A program made the position numbers and the translations under genes. Source: Azophilus sp965221755 (GTDB taxonomy: Bacteria > Pseudomonadota > Gammaproteobacteria > Pseudomonadales > Azotimanducaceae). Taken from it: DNA of 64,000 nucleotides. Positions 34,762-43,154 of this stretch are shown one piece after another (positions within the stretch are counted from its first letter, which is position 1; every line of letters starts with the position of its first letter). The notes under the pieces are model-generated. The model did not search any database. It worked only from the letters and a program-made list of their open reading frames with translations, and was not told where the DNA came from. The DNA lies in assembly GCA_965221755.1 (NCBI GenBank), contig OZ244921.1, positions 2,604,001-2,668,000 on the forward strand, written 5' to 3'.

Positions 34762-35875
34762 GGCTCCCCTCCAAGCTCTTCTCCAATTTCTCTTCCTCCG
34801 CGTTCAGGCTAAGCCCGATATGGGTCTTGATCAAGTTGGCGGTCAGTCGCACGTTGTTCCGCGCCTTGCTGATTTTGCCGAGCACCATGGCCCGACCCTC
34901 CCAAAGGGCCTCATTGGACCGCGACCAGTCGATGGTGCGCAGCTTCTTGAGCTTGGGCTGCCAACCTTCGGGATAGGTTGCCAACAGGTCTGCACCTGCG
35001 GTCCCAATCGCCGACAAGGCTACCCCATGCGCATGCACAAAGTTCTGCCGCAAATCGCTTGATGCCACTTTTCTTTGCTTCGCTTGACCCCAATCGGGCA
35101 CATTGGACACCACTGCGGACCAGAATTCTGTAGCCAATGTCTTCTCGTCCTGTGAGATATTGTCCCGCCGTCCCTTGCGGAGCAGTGCGCGGCAGGCGTA
35201 CTTGATCCCACTCAGGGTGAACAGCTTGGTGCTTCGATTGGAAATGCTGGATTTCTCCATCTCAGTCATCCCCTTGAAGCCCTCAACGGTCATCGCGACG
35301 TATCGAGCAAGCTCCGAACTAGGGTCGCGCTGGTCGTACAGGGTGCTCAGGGAGTCGCTGGGCCGGATGGCGTGCTTGTTCAGATCCGCAAACATCTGCT
35401 GGCTGCGCTCCAAGCCCTTGTCCACAAAGAAAAGGACGGGTACGTGGTCATCGCGGAGCTCGGGGCAGTCTTTCATCGCCTCCTCTACGGCCGCCCGCCG
35501 ATGTTGGCCGTCGTTGATGAGAAGCCGGGCGTCCATGGGAATTCGCAGTGTGCCCATGCTCTTGGTCCCTTGCCCGTTGCCGTATGGCTCGAAGCGTACT
35601 GAAGTATCGACGGAGGCAGTTAGGGCGGAGACAATGTAGTTGTCCCGGTTTTCGACTAGGTACCGAGCGATTTCGGGGATGCGATTGCGGTTTAGGGTCC
35701 GCTGAGCGCGGAGGTCGGGGGGCACTTCCTCGTCGTCGAAGACGAATATCTTGGGGATTAGGCGCATGGGGCACATGGCGATGTAGAAGTCTGCGCCTGC
35801 TTGGGTGCCTCTAAGGGCGGGAAATGACTGGTGGTAGCCTTCCAACAGTGAGACATAGGAAGTTAAGTTGAGCAT
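34754..35875 (-). CDS. dndB: DNA sulfur modification protein DndB (DGQHR domain)
   Basis: About 373 residues. Contains the DGQHR motif in RLLINDGQHRRAAVEEA and the N-terminal YIAMCPMRLIPKIFVFDDEE typical of DndB, which has been described as a repressor of dnd operons. The ATG at 35875 is chosen because GGAAG lies 8 bases upstream; a more distal ATG at 35908 has no ribosome site. First gene of the operon, so it would regulate its own transcript. Confidence 0.93.
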   Translation of the reverse strand: MLNLTSYVSLLEGYHQSFPALRGTQAGADFYIAMCPMRLIPKIFVFDDEEVPPDLRAQRTLNRNRIPEIARYLVENRDNYIVSALTASVDTSVRFEPYGNGQGTKSMGTLRIPMDARLLINDGQHRRAAVEEAMKDCPELRDDHVPVLFFVDKGLERSQQMFADLNKHAIRPSDSLSTLYDQRDPSSELARYVAMTVEGFKGMTEMEKSSISNRSTKLFTLSGIKYACRALLRKGRRDNISQDEKTLATEFWSAVVSNVPDWGQAKQRKVASSDLRQNFVHAHGVALSAIGTAGADLLATYPEGWQPKLKKLRTIDWSRSNEALWEGRAMVLGKISKARNNVRLTANLIKTHIGLSLNAEEEKLEKSLEGSRE

Positions 35876-35888
35876 AATTTTAACTTCC
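35858..35888 (-). promoter_or_regulatory. Inverted repeat enclosing the dndB ribosome site and start codon
   Basis: On the minus strand GGAAGTTAA (35888-35880) is followed by 13 bases containing the ATG and then TTAACTTCC (35866-35858): a perfect 9-bp inverted repeat. As RNA it would bury the Shine-Dalgarno sequence in a stem with the start codon in the loop. As DNA it is a good operator shape. Either would let dndB limit its own expression. Confidence 0.55.
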
Positions 35889-35905
35889 GATTTTTCGCCG
35901 TCAAT

Positions 35906-35923
35906 CATTAACGAACGCTAATG
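35906..35923 (-). promoter_or_regulatory. Candidate operator upstream of dndB
   Basis: CATTAACGAACGCTAATG, an 18-bp imperfect dyad with CATTA and TAATG at its ends, centred about 40 bases before the dndB start codon. Position fits a repressor site over the promoter. The -35 and -10 elements are not clear. Confidence 0.4.
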
Positions 35924-36359
35924 TCGGCATCAAGATACTACCCAGTGACGGCTTGGTGGATGCCCGGGCGATGTGGAGCCTGATCCTCGCAACGATGAGC
36001 CTCAAATCCGGGTTGAGCGCTTGCGAGTTGACGCTTTGGGCCAGGAAAATGCACACTTGACTGCGACCGTGGCCACTTTGGTGGAGGCTGGCCGAGCCCA
36101 CGGGGCAGTTTTAGTCAGCTTTTCACCCAAGCAATCGGCTGCAACGGTAACTCAACTGGCTCAAGCCGTAGTTGTGGGGTACTCGACTTACGTTGCGAGT
36201 CACCGCGCTCATGAGCTGCGCAAGTAGGAAACGACCCTGTTCACTCGGTTACGCAGCCCTTGGTCTGCGGCCCCACCCTACGAAAACCCTATCCTTGCGG
36301 GAAAATGGCCAGTAGAGGTGACGCCAGCGATACTAGCCAAAGTGCCCTCAGTAGGCGAT
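35924..36359. other. Intergenic region between dndB and the IS
   Basis: About 435 bases. A plus-strand open frame of 84 codons (35973-36227) has no ribosome site or recognisable motif and I do not call it. The last 7 bases, AGGCGAT (36353-36359), are the left target duplication of the IS. No promoter is evident beyond the dndB dyad. Confidence 0.5.
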
Positions 36360-37649
36360 GTGCGGGTTCAGAAACCTTTCGGAACTTCCTCCCCGGGGCC
36401 TGGCCCCATGAACTGACTGGACGGGGAGGGTGGCGCCGGGCCATGAACGGAGGGAGCCGTAAGCGACCGGAGTTCATGGCCCGGCGGCGCGGCGCGATGC
36501 GCCCCGCCGCCGGCTCAGATGCTTGATTCATTCACTGAACAAGGAGCCTGAGCATGAAACTGTTGCACGCCTGCCCACCTTCCTGCAAGCGCCTGCGCGA
36601 AGCGTAGCTTCGTGATGACGAACCTTCGGTTCGCCTGCGCGCCCTCGAACTCATCGACCGGATGGTCGCCGGCGGCATGCGCCGCGGCGACGCCCTGCGG
36701 ACCGCCGGCCTGGCCAGGAGCACCTACTACGACTGGCGCAGGGCCTTCCGGCGCGGCGGCGCCCGGGCGCTCAAGCCCAGGTGTACCCGCCCCCGAACCG
36801 CCCGCCGCCGGCGCTGGACCGACGCCGACGACCGCGCCGTACCCAGCTGCGCCGGGAGCACCCCTACATGGGCAAGGCCAAGCTGCGCGCGATGCTGGCC
36901 AGGGACGGGCTGGCCCTGTCCGTCTCCACCGTCGGGCGCATACTCTCCAAGGCCATCGCCGACGGGCGCATCAACCCCGCGTCCTTCTGCGAGGGGCGCG
37001 CCAAGCCCAAGCGCCGCCGAAGCTTCGGCGGCGCTTGGGCGAACCGGTGGAGGTACGGCGACCGGGCCAAGGGCCCCGGCGAGATGCTCCAGATCGACCA
37101 CATGACCTACAGCCGCGACGGCCGCGCCCTCAAGGAGGTTCCGGCGGACTCTGCGAGTCCGGCCGTCCGCACCGTCACCAGGTTCATGGCCGCCCGCGTC
37201 CTCTCCCGCGCCACCGCCGGCAGAACGCCGGGGCTTTCGCCCGAGCGCTTCCTCGAAGCCGTGCTCGAGGCCATGCCCTTCCCCGTCCGGTCCATCCAGG
37301 TGGACGGCGGCAGCGAGTTCATGGCCGACTTCGAGCGCGCCTGCCAGGCGATGGGCATTCCCCTGCACGTCCTGTCGCCGAGAAGGCCCCAGTGGAGACG
37401 TCGGCCCGCCCAAGGGCGGGGCGTCGAGCGCGCCAACCGGTCCGCCCGGATCGAGTTCCGGAACCTCTACGACGGACCCCCCACCGTCGCCGACGTCGCC
37501 CCAAGGCTCGCCCGGCACGAGTTCTTCCACAACTACCGGCGGCCGCACTGGGCGCTGGATTGCCGAACGCCGAACGAGTACCTTGTCGGGATCGAGGATG
37601 CTGCCTGATCCGGCAGGCAAAAAGTTCTGAAAGGTCCTGAGCCGGCACA
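36360..37649 (+). mobile_element. Complete-ended but decayed IS (IS481/IS3-like integrase type)
   Basis: Left end GTGCGGGTTCAGAAACCTTT and right end (complement) GTGCCGGCTCAGGACCTTTC form imperfect inverted terminal repeats. AGGCGAT flanks both ends (36353-36359, 37650-37656) as a 7-bp target duplication. Subterminal 15-bp inverted repeat at 36434-36448 and 36472-36486. Carries one disrupted transposase gene. It lies between the dnd operon and the four-gene module. Confidence 0.88.
36554..37608 (+). pseudogene. Transposase with rve core, broken
   Basis: ATG at 36554 with AAGGAG upstream, then an in-frame TAG at 36605. Frame resumes with RALELIDRMVAGGMRRGDAL (helix-turn-helix), shifts by -1 near 36840, and continues as REHPYMGKAKLRAMLARDG and the DDE core: LQIDHMTY, IQVDGGSEFM, and a Glu in ERANRSARIEF. 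Several extra segments coincide with short palindromes (CGAAGC-GTA-GCTTCG, CGGACTC-TGC-GAGTCCG, CCCGCCC-AA-GGGCGGG, and a 36-bp perfect palindrome at 37005-37040). Not expected to make an active enzyme. Confidence 0.88.
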
Positions 37650-37792
37650 GGCGATTGAGGCTGTTACCAGATGTGTGATAGGCTACTTCCGCGCACAAGA
37701 CACTTCGCGCAGATACCGATAGAAACCGAATAAAGCCAAACTCCAAGAACAAGGCTACTCGACTTCACGGGAATAGGCTGAATTCCTAGACC

Positions 37793-38335
37793 ATGCTCGA
37801 CTATTCGACTAACCTCAGCGATCAAGGGATTGTTCGATTTCTCCGGCGGGCAGCGCACTACGTTCCGCGCAAGCCAGGCGTATATCGGATTTTGGCGGTG
37901 CCGTATTCATACGCTGCCGACGACTTGCTAGGTACGGCCAAAACCTATGTAAGCGCTTTTGACGCCTTCAGGCTCGACGTTCGCGACAAGGTCAACGCAA
38001 AACTCGAGTCCGATGGTAAGCAACCGCGATTGCGTCTCGAGAAGGTAAGCAGGTGGGGTAGTCTGTCGGCAACGGGCTCCCCCTCACACATGATCTTGAG
38101 ATTCGCACCGATGTTTCCACCCATCTACGTCGGCAAGGCCACAGTTCTTCGGGACCGCTTCCTGGATCATGACCGTGGAACGAATTCGAACGTAAGAAGT
38201 GACATGACGAAGTTTGGACTTTCGGAACATGTTGCCTTTTTTCACTGGCAACTTTGCCGGCTGGCCGACTTGGATGTAGTTGAATCGCTACTCATTCGCG
38301 CTCATTATCCAATCCTCAACAGACAGCTAAGGTAA
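37793..38335 (+). CDS. GIY-YIG-like nuclease-domain protein
   Basis: 180 residues. GVY at 29-31 and YVG at 112-114 match the GIY and YIG strands. Arg120/Arg122 in VLRDRFLDHD, His126, Glu164 in DVVESLLIRAHYPILN and Asn176 occupy expected catalytic positions. The roughly 80 residues between the two strands are far more than usual, so it is a divergent member. Base composition from here to 42600 is visibly more AT-rich than the core genes. First gene of a same-strand module with 7-base spacing to the next gene. Confidence 0.65.
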   Translation: MLDYSTNLSDQGIVRFLRRAAHYVPRKPGVYRILAVPYSYAADDLLGTAKTYVSAFDAFRLDVRDKVNAKLESDGKQPRLRLEKVSRWGSLSATGSPSHMILRFAPMFPPIYVGKATVLRDRFLDHDRGTNSNVRSDMTKFGLSEHVAFFHWQLCRLADLDVVESLLIRAHYPILNRQLR

Positions 38336-38342
38336 GTCAAGC

Positions 38343-39782
38343 ATGCCAAGAGTCAAACAGATAGCGAAACCCATGATCGAAATGTTCGCCCTCGAGGGCC
38401 GTTTCGGGGGAGTTACCTACTATATGGCCTCGCTAACTTTGTCAGAATGTGCCGACCAGCTTCACTTTGCACGAACCAATGAAGCCAGTACTTTTGCTGA
38501 CCGCGTACAAAGGCGAGTCAACGAAAAAAGAGCGTACGCGATGTTCGAAGACTACTTGCGAAAGCCCGGCACTCGATTTTTCAATAGTCTTGTGGTGGTC
38601 CTGATGCCCAAAAAAGGAACCGAAACTGGCTACTATCGCTTCGAACCTTTTGAGGACCCTTCTGGAGCGGCTATCGGAAAGGTGGGAGTACTACACGTGC
38701 TGTCTGATATTGATCGAATCGTTGTAGACGGGCAGCATCGTCTCTATGCGCTCCGACAAGCTAACGAGTACACCCGACATACAGACTATGAGGAAGATCT
38801 GGGATTGGCAGAAATTGAAGTCCCTGTGGTCTTTATTACGTTTGACGATGTGGACGGTGTATATGACCCAGGAGCTCGGGTTCCGAATATTCGGAGAGAT
38901 GTCTCGGACAGATCGAGGAAGGTTTTCATCGACCTAAACAAGACGGCAAAGCCTGTGGACAAGAACAGTTTGCTTATACTCGATGACAACGACTTTTCAG
39001 CTATAGCTGCACGATACCTGATTGAGACCAATCCGACCCTTGAACTTTACACGAAGTGGAGTGATGCTGGTTCAACTTTGGCGGACGCTGACCTATATTT
39101 CACGAACATTTACCTGTTAGATCAGTATGTTGACTTGCTCTTTCCAACCGAGGAATTGGATCGTATTGCTGAGGACTACTCGCTTTCGCTAACGGACGAG
39201 CGGGATCGTGCGATTAACGACTGTTTCCTTGCGAGCTCAGCCAACCACGATGGTATGGTTCCCAGAGATATGATTACTGAGTTTTTTGAGCGAATCAGAT
39301 TCTTTGATGAGTGGCGTGGTTCTGTTCGATCTATTCTTAATGAGGATCCGCTAAAGCAACCGGAAGCTCGAAAGCTTAAAACCAGCCAACGAAAGGAGAT
39401 ACGAACGCTCCATCAAAAGCACCTGATGGCTACCGTAGCTGGCCAAAGAGCGGCCTTTAAAGCAGTGCTTCAGGCATACCAGCACATTGAAGAGGAGGAA
39501 CCTTTGCAAGCTTGGCGTACAGCGCTGGATCGTATGTCCGAGATACAAAAAAAGGAGCTCTATGGCCGATCTAGCGATCTTTGGCTTGAATTGCTGGTCC
39601 GACCGGGTAATCGGATGAAGGTCAACGCAGTAGAGGCTGCAGCTGATGTCCTGGAGCATCTTATTCGAGGCGTTTCCACTGACCAAACGGCAGGGCTCAT
39701 TCGTCCTGAAGATGGCTTTGGTACCAGCAATACAATGGACCACTACGAAGCTGCATTGAAGGCACTTGGATTCGTGAAGTGA
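38343..39782 (+). CDS. DGQHR-domain (DndB-like) protein
   Basis: 479 residues with VVDGQHRLYAL (DGQHR at 129-133), preceded by YYRFEPFEDPSG and followed by FIDLNKTAKPVDK, the layout of DndB-type proteins. The C-terminal 200 residues are helical and unrecognised. It is a distant relative of the dndB product 3 kb away rather than a copy. DGQHR proteins associate with DNA-modification systems as regulators or DNA-binding parts. Its stop overlaps the GTG start of the ATPase. Confidence 0.8.
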   Translation: MPRVKQIAKPMIEMFALEGRFGGVTYYMASLTLSECADQLHFARTNEASTFADRVQRRVNEKRAYAMFEDYLRKPGTRFFNSLVVVLMPKKGTETGYYRFEPFEDPSGAAIGKVGVLHVLSDIDRIVVDGQHRLYALRQANEYTRHTDYEEDLGLAEIEVPVVFITFDDVDGVYDPGARVPNIRRDVSDRSRKVFIDLNKTAKPVDKNSLLILDDNDFSAIAARYLIETNPTLELYTKWSDAGSTLADADLYFTNIYLLDQYVDLLFPTEELDRIAEDYSLSLTDERDRAINDCFLASSANHDGMVPRDMITEFFERIRFFDEWRGSVRSILNEDPLKQPEARKLKTSQRKEIRTLHQKHLMATVAGQRAAFKAVLQAYQHIEEEEPLQAWRTALDRMSEIQKKELYGRSSDLWLELLVRPGNRMKVNAVEAAADVLEHLIRGVSTDQTAGLIRPEDGFGTSNTMDHYEAALKALGFVK

Positions 39783-41398
39783 TCGTCAGGATTGCACTCG
39801 GAGGGATTAAGTCATTCATTCAATCAGCAGAAGTACCATGTCGCCAACTAACAATCATCAGCGGTGCGAATAGCGCTGGCAAGAGCACTATTCTCCAAAC
39901 TCTGCTATTGCTGAAGCAAACGTCGGAAGCCGTTCCTGTCGATAGTTCTATACGGCTCAGCGGCGCGCTGGCGAATTTAGGAACTGCCGCTATTGCCACA
40001 ACTGATGCGCCGTTCATTTCCGTCGGGTCTAGCGATCATGTAGTGAAGCTAGAGTTGGAGCGTGATAATGATCACGATAGCGAGAAACTCTTCATCAAGG
40101 CGCTCTCGATTGACTCTCGTCGTGCGTCATTGTCCAACTCTCCCGAAAGTGCTCTCATCAACTTTCATAACGAAAAACGCTTACTCGGCGACATATATGA
40201 CTTCGAGGACCACTGGATCGTGCTGCGCGGCATCACGCCTGTTGTAGCAATCCGTCGCGTGGACGGCTTCTCGACTGAGCAACGAATTCGGATCGACAAA
40301 TATGTCGTTCGCTATCTTATGTACGTTCTGACAGAGCTCCTAGAAAGTGGAGTCATCGATGTGAACGGCTTTGAAGAACGTCAGTTCCGAGCAGACGCGC
40401 TGAGTTACTTGGATCAAATGGAACTAGCGCACGGCATACGCGTGATGCGTCAAATCAAGAGCGTTGCGGACGAAATGTCTGAGAAGGTCGCGCTACCAGA
40501 CGATCTCACCAAAATGCTCTCTAAAAAAGATATCGATCTGGTTTCTGAAATCGGCCAGTTGCTCGACTTAGAAAACTTCTCCGAAGTATTGAGCACGCTT
40601 GTCAAAAGTGAAGGCGTTTCGACCTTCGAGCTAGTCGACGACACGTCGGAACTTGACCAGTTCAGTTTGCAGTGGCTTACCGACAATGTGCTCTATCTTG
40701 GCCCTTTGCGCGAAGATCCCCGATTGATTCATGACGATACGGTAGTCACAGATATTGCTGATATCGGGCCCAAGGGAAAGCACATGGTCGCATATCTGTA
40801 CTACTGCGGGCAGAATCTCATCGAATCTAGATTACCTAGCTATTTTCTGCAGGTAGAAAAGAACTTGGAGAAGATTCGTCTCATCGAAGCGATCAATGCT
40901 TGGTTGAGATACTTGAAAATCGGGTATGAATTGGTGATTGAACAGAAGCAGCCATATGGTTTGATAGTTTCACTGAAGTCTCATGTAGATGATTCCTCTC
41001 AACTTTTGACAAATGTGGGGGTTGGTGTATCCCAAGTGTTGCCGATACTGACCGTTGGCTTGGCCGCAAAAGAGGGACAGACACTGATCTATGAACAACC
41101 AGAATTGCACTTGCATCCGGCGGTGCAGTCCAAGTTGGCAGATTTTTTCTTGATTCTCGCGGTATCGGGAATACAGGTAATCGTCGAAACACATTCCGAG
41201 CATCTAATCAACCGATCACGTTTGTGTGTTGCACAAGGGCAGTTGGATCCTTCAGACCTTTGCATTGCTTTCGTGAAGCGGGACGAAGAAGGATCGTCTG
41301 TTGAAACCATTGATGTTGATGACAATGGCTACTTGGCATTCTGGCCAGATGGTTTCTTTGATGAGACTGAAAAGACGCTTCTTGAGCTCTTGAGGTAG
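39779..41398 (+). CDS. AAA ATPase, OLD/DUF3696-like
   Basis: 539 residues. Walker A GANSAGKSTILQTLLLLKQ (29-47), near the C-terminus the ABC-type YEQPELHLHPAVQSKLADFF (Walker B and D-loop, about 435-455) and ETHSEHLINR switch His, ending with LAFWPDGFFDE, a DUF3696-like tail. No TOPRIM domain, unlike full OLD nucleases, so it would need a partner effector. GTG start overlaps the previous stop (GTGA). Confidence 0.85.
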   Translation: MIVRIALGGIKSFIQSAEVPCRQLTIISGANSAGKSTILQTLLLLKQTSEAVPVDSSIRLSGALANLGTAAIATTDAPFISVGSSDHVVKLELERDNDHDSEKLFIKALSIDSRRASLSNSPESALINFHNEKRLLGDIYDFEDHWIVLRGITPVVAIRRVDGFSTEQRIRIDKYVVRYLMYVLTELLESGVIDVNGFEERQFRADALSYLDQMELAHGIRVMRQIKSVADEMSEKVALPDDLTKMLSKKDIDLVSEIGQLLDLENFSEVLSTLVKSEGVSTFELVDDTSELDQFSLQWLTDNVLYLGPLREDPRLIHDDTVVTDIADIGPKGKHMVAYLYYCGQNLIESRLPSYFLQVEKNLEKIRLIEAINAWLRYLKIGYELVIEQKQPYGLIVSLKSHVDDSSQLLTNVGVGVSQVLPILTVGLAAKEGQTLIYEQPELHLHPAVQSKLADFFLILAVSGIQVIVETHSEHLINRSRLCVAQGQLDPSDLCIAFVKRDEEGSSVETIDVDDNGYLAFWPDGFFDETEKTLLELLR

Positions 41399-41404
41399 AG
41401 GAGA

Positions 41405-42289
41405 TTGGCTTCGAAATATACGCACATAGACCCGGCCACCATCCTTGCCCTGCCTTACATTGGCATTCCTTTAGACAAACATAAGTTCACTGAGCAGCTA
41501 AGCCGACTAGCTGCTTGTTTGTGGCAAACTCGAAACTCGGTTTCTCTGGTATTTGCTGAGGACCATTATGTTGAGCTAATTCAGCAGTTTACGGGACCCG
41601 AATATGCGAACGGCCGCGCCAGAGAAACGAAGCTGCTGCTCATGCGCTATTTGGGCGTGCGTCCATTCAATCGCCATACATACGGAGATTCAGGATTGGA
41701 ATCCCGTATCACCAGTCCATTGAACGAATCTCTCGGTCTTTTGGGTAGCGACGCAATTCTCGTATGGGCCGACTTGCTATCCTCCAAGTTGTTGATTAAT
41801 GAGTGCGGTGGAGTGCCAGGTTACTCGCACCCGAGCTTCGCACTGCTTACTACTCAACGCCTAGATGTGTTGGTTGGTGATCAGATCAGGAGCTTCCCGT
41901 TTTTCTCGGACTGGGACGCTCTAACCGACCAACTTGAGGTCGTTGCTTCTGAGACATTATCCGCGATCTTGGTTCATCGTGAGACAGAGTTTGTATGGGA
42001 GAAAAGCGGGCATGGTGCTACAGAGTATCAAAAACGAGTTGTTGAGCGCACAGCCAGACTCAGTCAAGTGGTGACACGGTCTGGCACAACCTACCAGAAC
42101 CCTCAAGGAAGTGTTAAGAAGTCATCTATTACATATACGGATGAAGCATCGGAGTTTATGTATACTATAGTCGACAAATCTAGTGTGTTGCGGGGAATCT
42201 TCAAAACTAGGGCCGCTACTGCACGGCAGTCGAAGTTGGCTCTACGCAAGTTGGAGATAGCCTTGGAGCAAGCAATGGCCAAGGGATAG
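41405..42289 (+). CDS. Unrecognised protein of the four-gene module
   Basis: 294 residues from a TTG at 41405, with GAGG about 9 bases upstream; six bases separate it from the ATPase stop. I recognise no domain. Features: an N-terminal helical part (about 20-80, with SLVFAEDHYVELIQQF), a central mixed region, a Ser/Thr-rich C-terminal part and a basic helical end (RQSKLALRKLEIALEQAM). No membrane segment. The tight coupling suggests it works with the ATPase, perhaps as the effector or target-recognition subunit; that is inference. Confidence 0.7.
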   Translation: MASKYTHIDPATILALPYIGIPLDKHKFTEQLSRLAACLWQTRNSVSLVFAEDHYVELIQQFTGPEYANGRARETKLLLMRYLGVRPFNRHTYGDSGLESRITSPLNESLGLLGSDAILVWADLLSSKLLINECGGVPGYSHPSFALLTTQRLDVLVGDQIRSFPFFSDWDALTDQLEVVASETLSAILVHRETEFVWEKSGHGATEYQKRVVERTARLSQVVTRSGTTYQNPQGSVKKSSITYTDEASEFMYTIVDKSSVLRGIFKTRAATARQSKLALRKLEIALEQAMAKG

Positions 42290-42608
42290 TGCGTGTTTAG
42301 GCACTCTCTCTAAAGTCAGTTTTCGTCTGATTTTTCGGCTAGCGCCTTTTTGTGGTGCGTATGAAACACTGACATTCCGTTCGTCTGATTCGCAGTTGGT
42401 GTGGCTTTTGGGGTTAAGGACTATCTGTCCGAGGTGGATGCTGATTATATCGACCATCTGGTAGATTGAAGCAGATTCAGTCGATACTCCTTATGCTATT
42501 CCCTGCGCAAGCCTTATAGTACACCGAAATTCGGAGCGGTTGTCGTAGTATCGGAAGTCGGAGAGCGGAAAACCCAGTATTCGTTAGAGACTTACATGCA
42601 TTATGAAA
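42290..42608. other. AT-rich intergenic region between converging genes
   Basis: About 320 bases. A weak hairpin TCAG-TTTTCGT-CTGA followed by TTTTT, near 42315-42335, could end the four-gene transcript. Nothing else identified; no repeat of the MITE family. Confidence 0.4.
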
Positions 42609-43139
42609 CTACGACTTGCTTCCGCGCTTGCTGCTTTTAGCTTGGTCCTTTGCCGGGTGAACCTTGAACATCTCCTCAACCACTCTTGACTGCGTGATCG
42701 TAGCGAGACAAATCAGGTTCACTAACTTGAATAGCGAGTCAACCGTATCCGGCTTGTCATCCAAGGACAGCACTTCTGGGTGTACTGCGTTGTTGCCGTA
42801 CACCCTGACCACGTCCAGCGCTTGGCGGGTTTCATCCGTTATCTTTCCCTGCTTCACCAGCAAATCGATGCTGTTGTTCAGCGACTTGCCGTTGACGGTT
42901 TCAAGGCACAGCTTCTCCGCAGCCAACCGAAGCAGCGCCGCAGCCGCATGCGGCGACTGGTCTGCGATTGCTGACGCCTCCATGTAGTCCTTTAGCCCGG
43001 ATATTGCACGAGTTGTCCAACTTTCGAGCGCCTGAGCCACTTCGTCACGTTTCCTGACGCTCTCGAACGATGGAGGCTTTCCGAGCATCGGTTTTGGCCG
43101 TTTCCCGCAGGCATCGGGCGCAACTCCCCCAACCGCCAT
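42609..43139 (-). CDS. DUF4145-like protein
   Basis: About 176 residues. The C-terminal two thirds fits DUF4145, common in restriction and defence loci: AAALLRLAAEKLCLETVNGK, then ALDVVRVYGNNAVHPEV. The N-terminus is uncertain: the ATG at 43139 lies against the IS1380 element, and MLGKPPSFESV at 43088 is an alternative. It may be truncated or re-started by that insertion. Confidence 0.65.
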   Translation of the reverse strand: MAVGGVAPDACGKRPKPMLGKPPSFESVRKRDEVAQALESWTTRAISGLKDYMEASAIADQSPHAAAALLRLAAEKLCLETVNGKSLNNSIDLLVKQGKITDETRQALDVVRVYGNNAVHPEVLSLDDKPDTVDSLFKLVNLICLATITQSRVVEEMFKVHPAKDQAKSSKRGSKS

Positions 43140-43154
43140 GCTTGTCTCAACGCG

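Noticed and set aside
35973..36227. 84-codon plus-strand frame upstream of the IS
   Set aside because: No ribosome site, no recognisable motif, and it starts inside the dndB upstream region.
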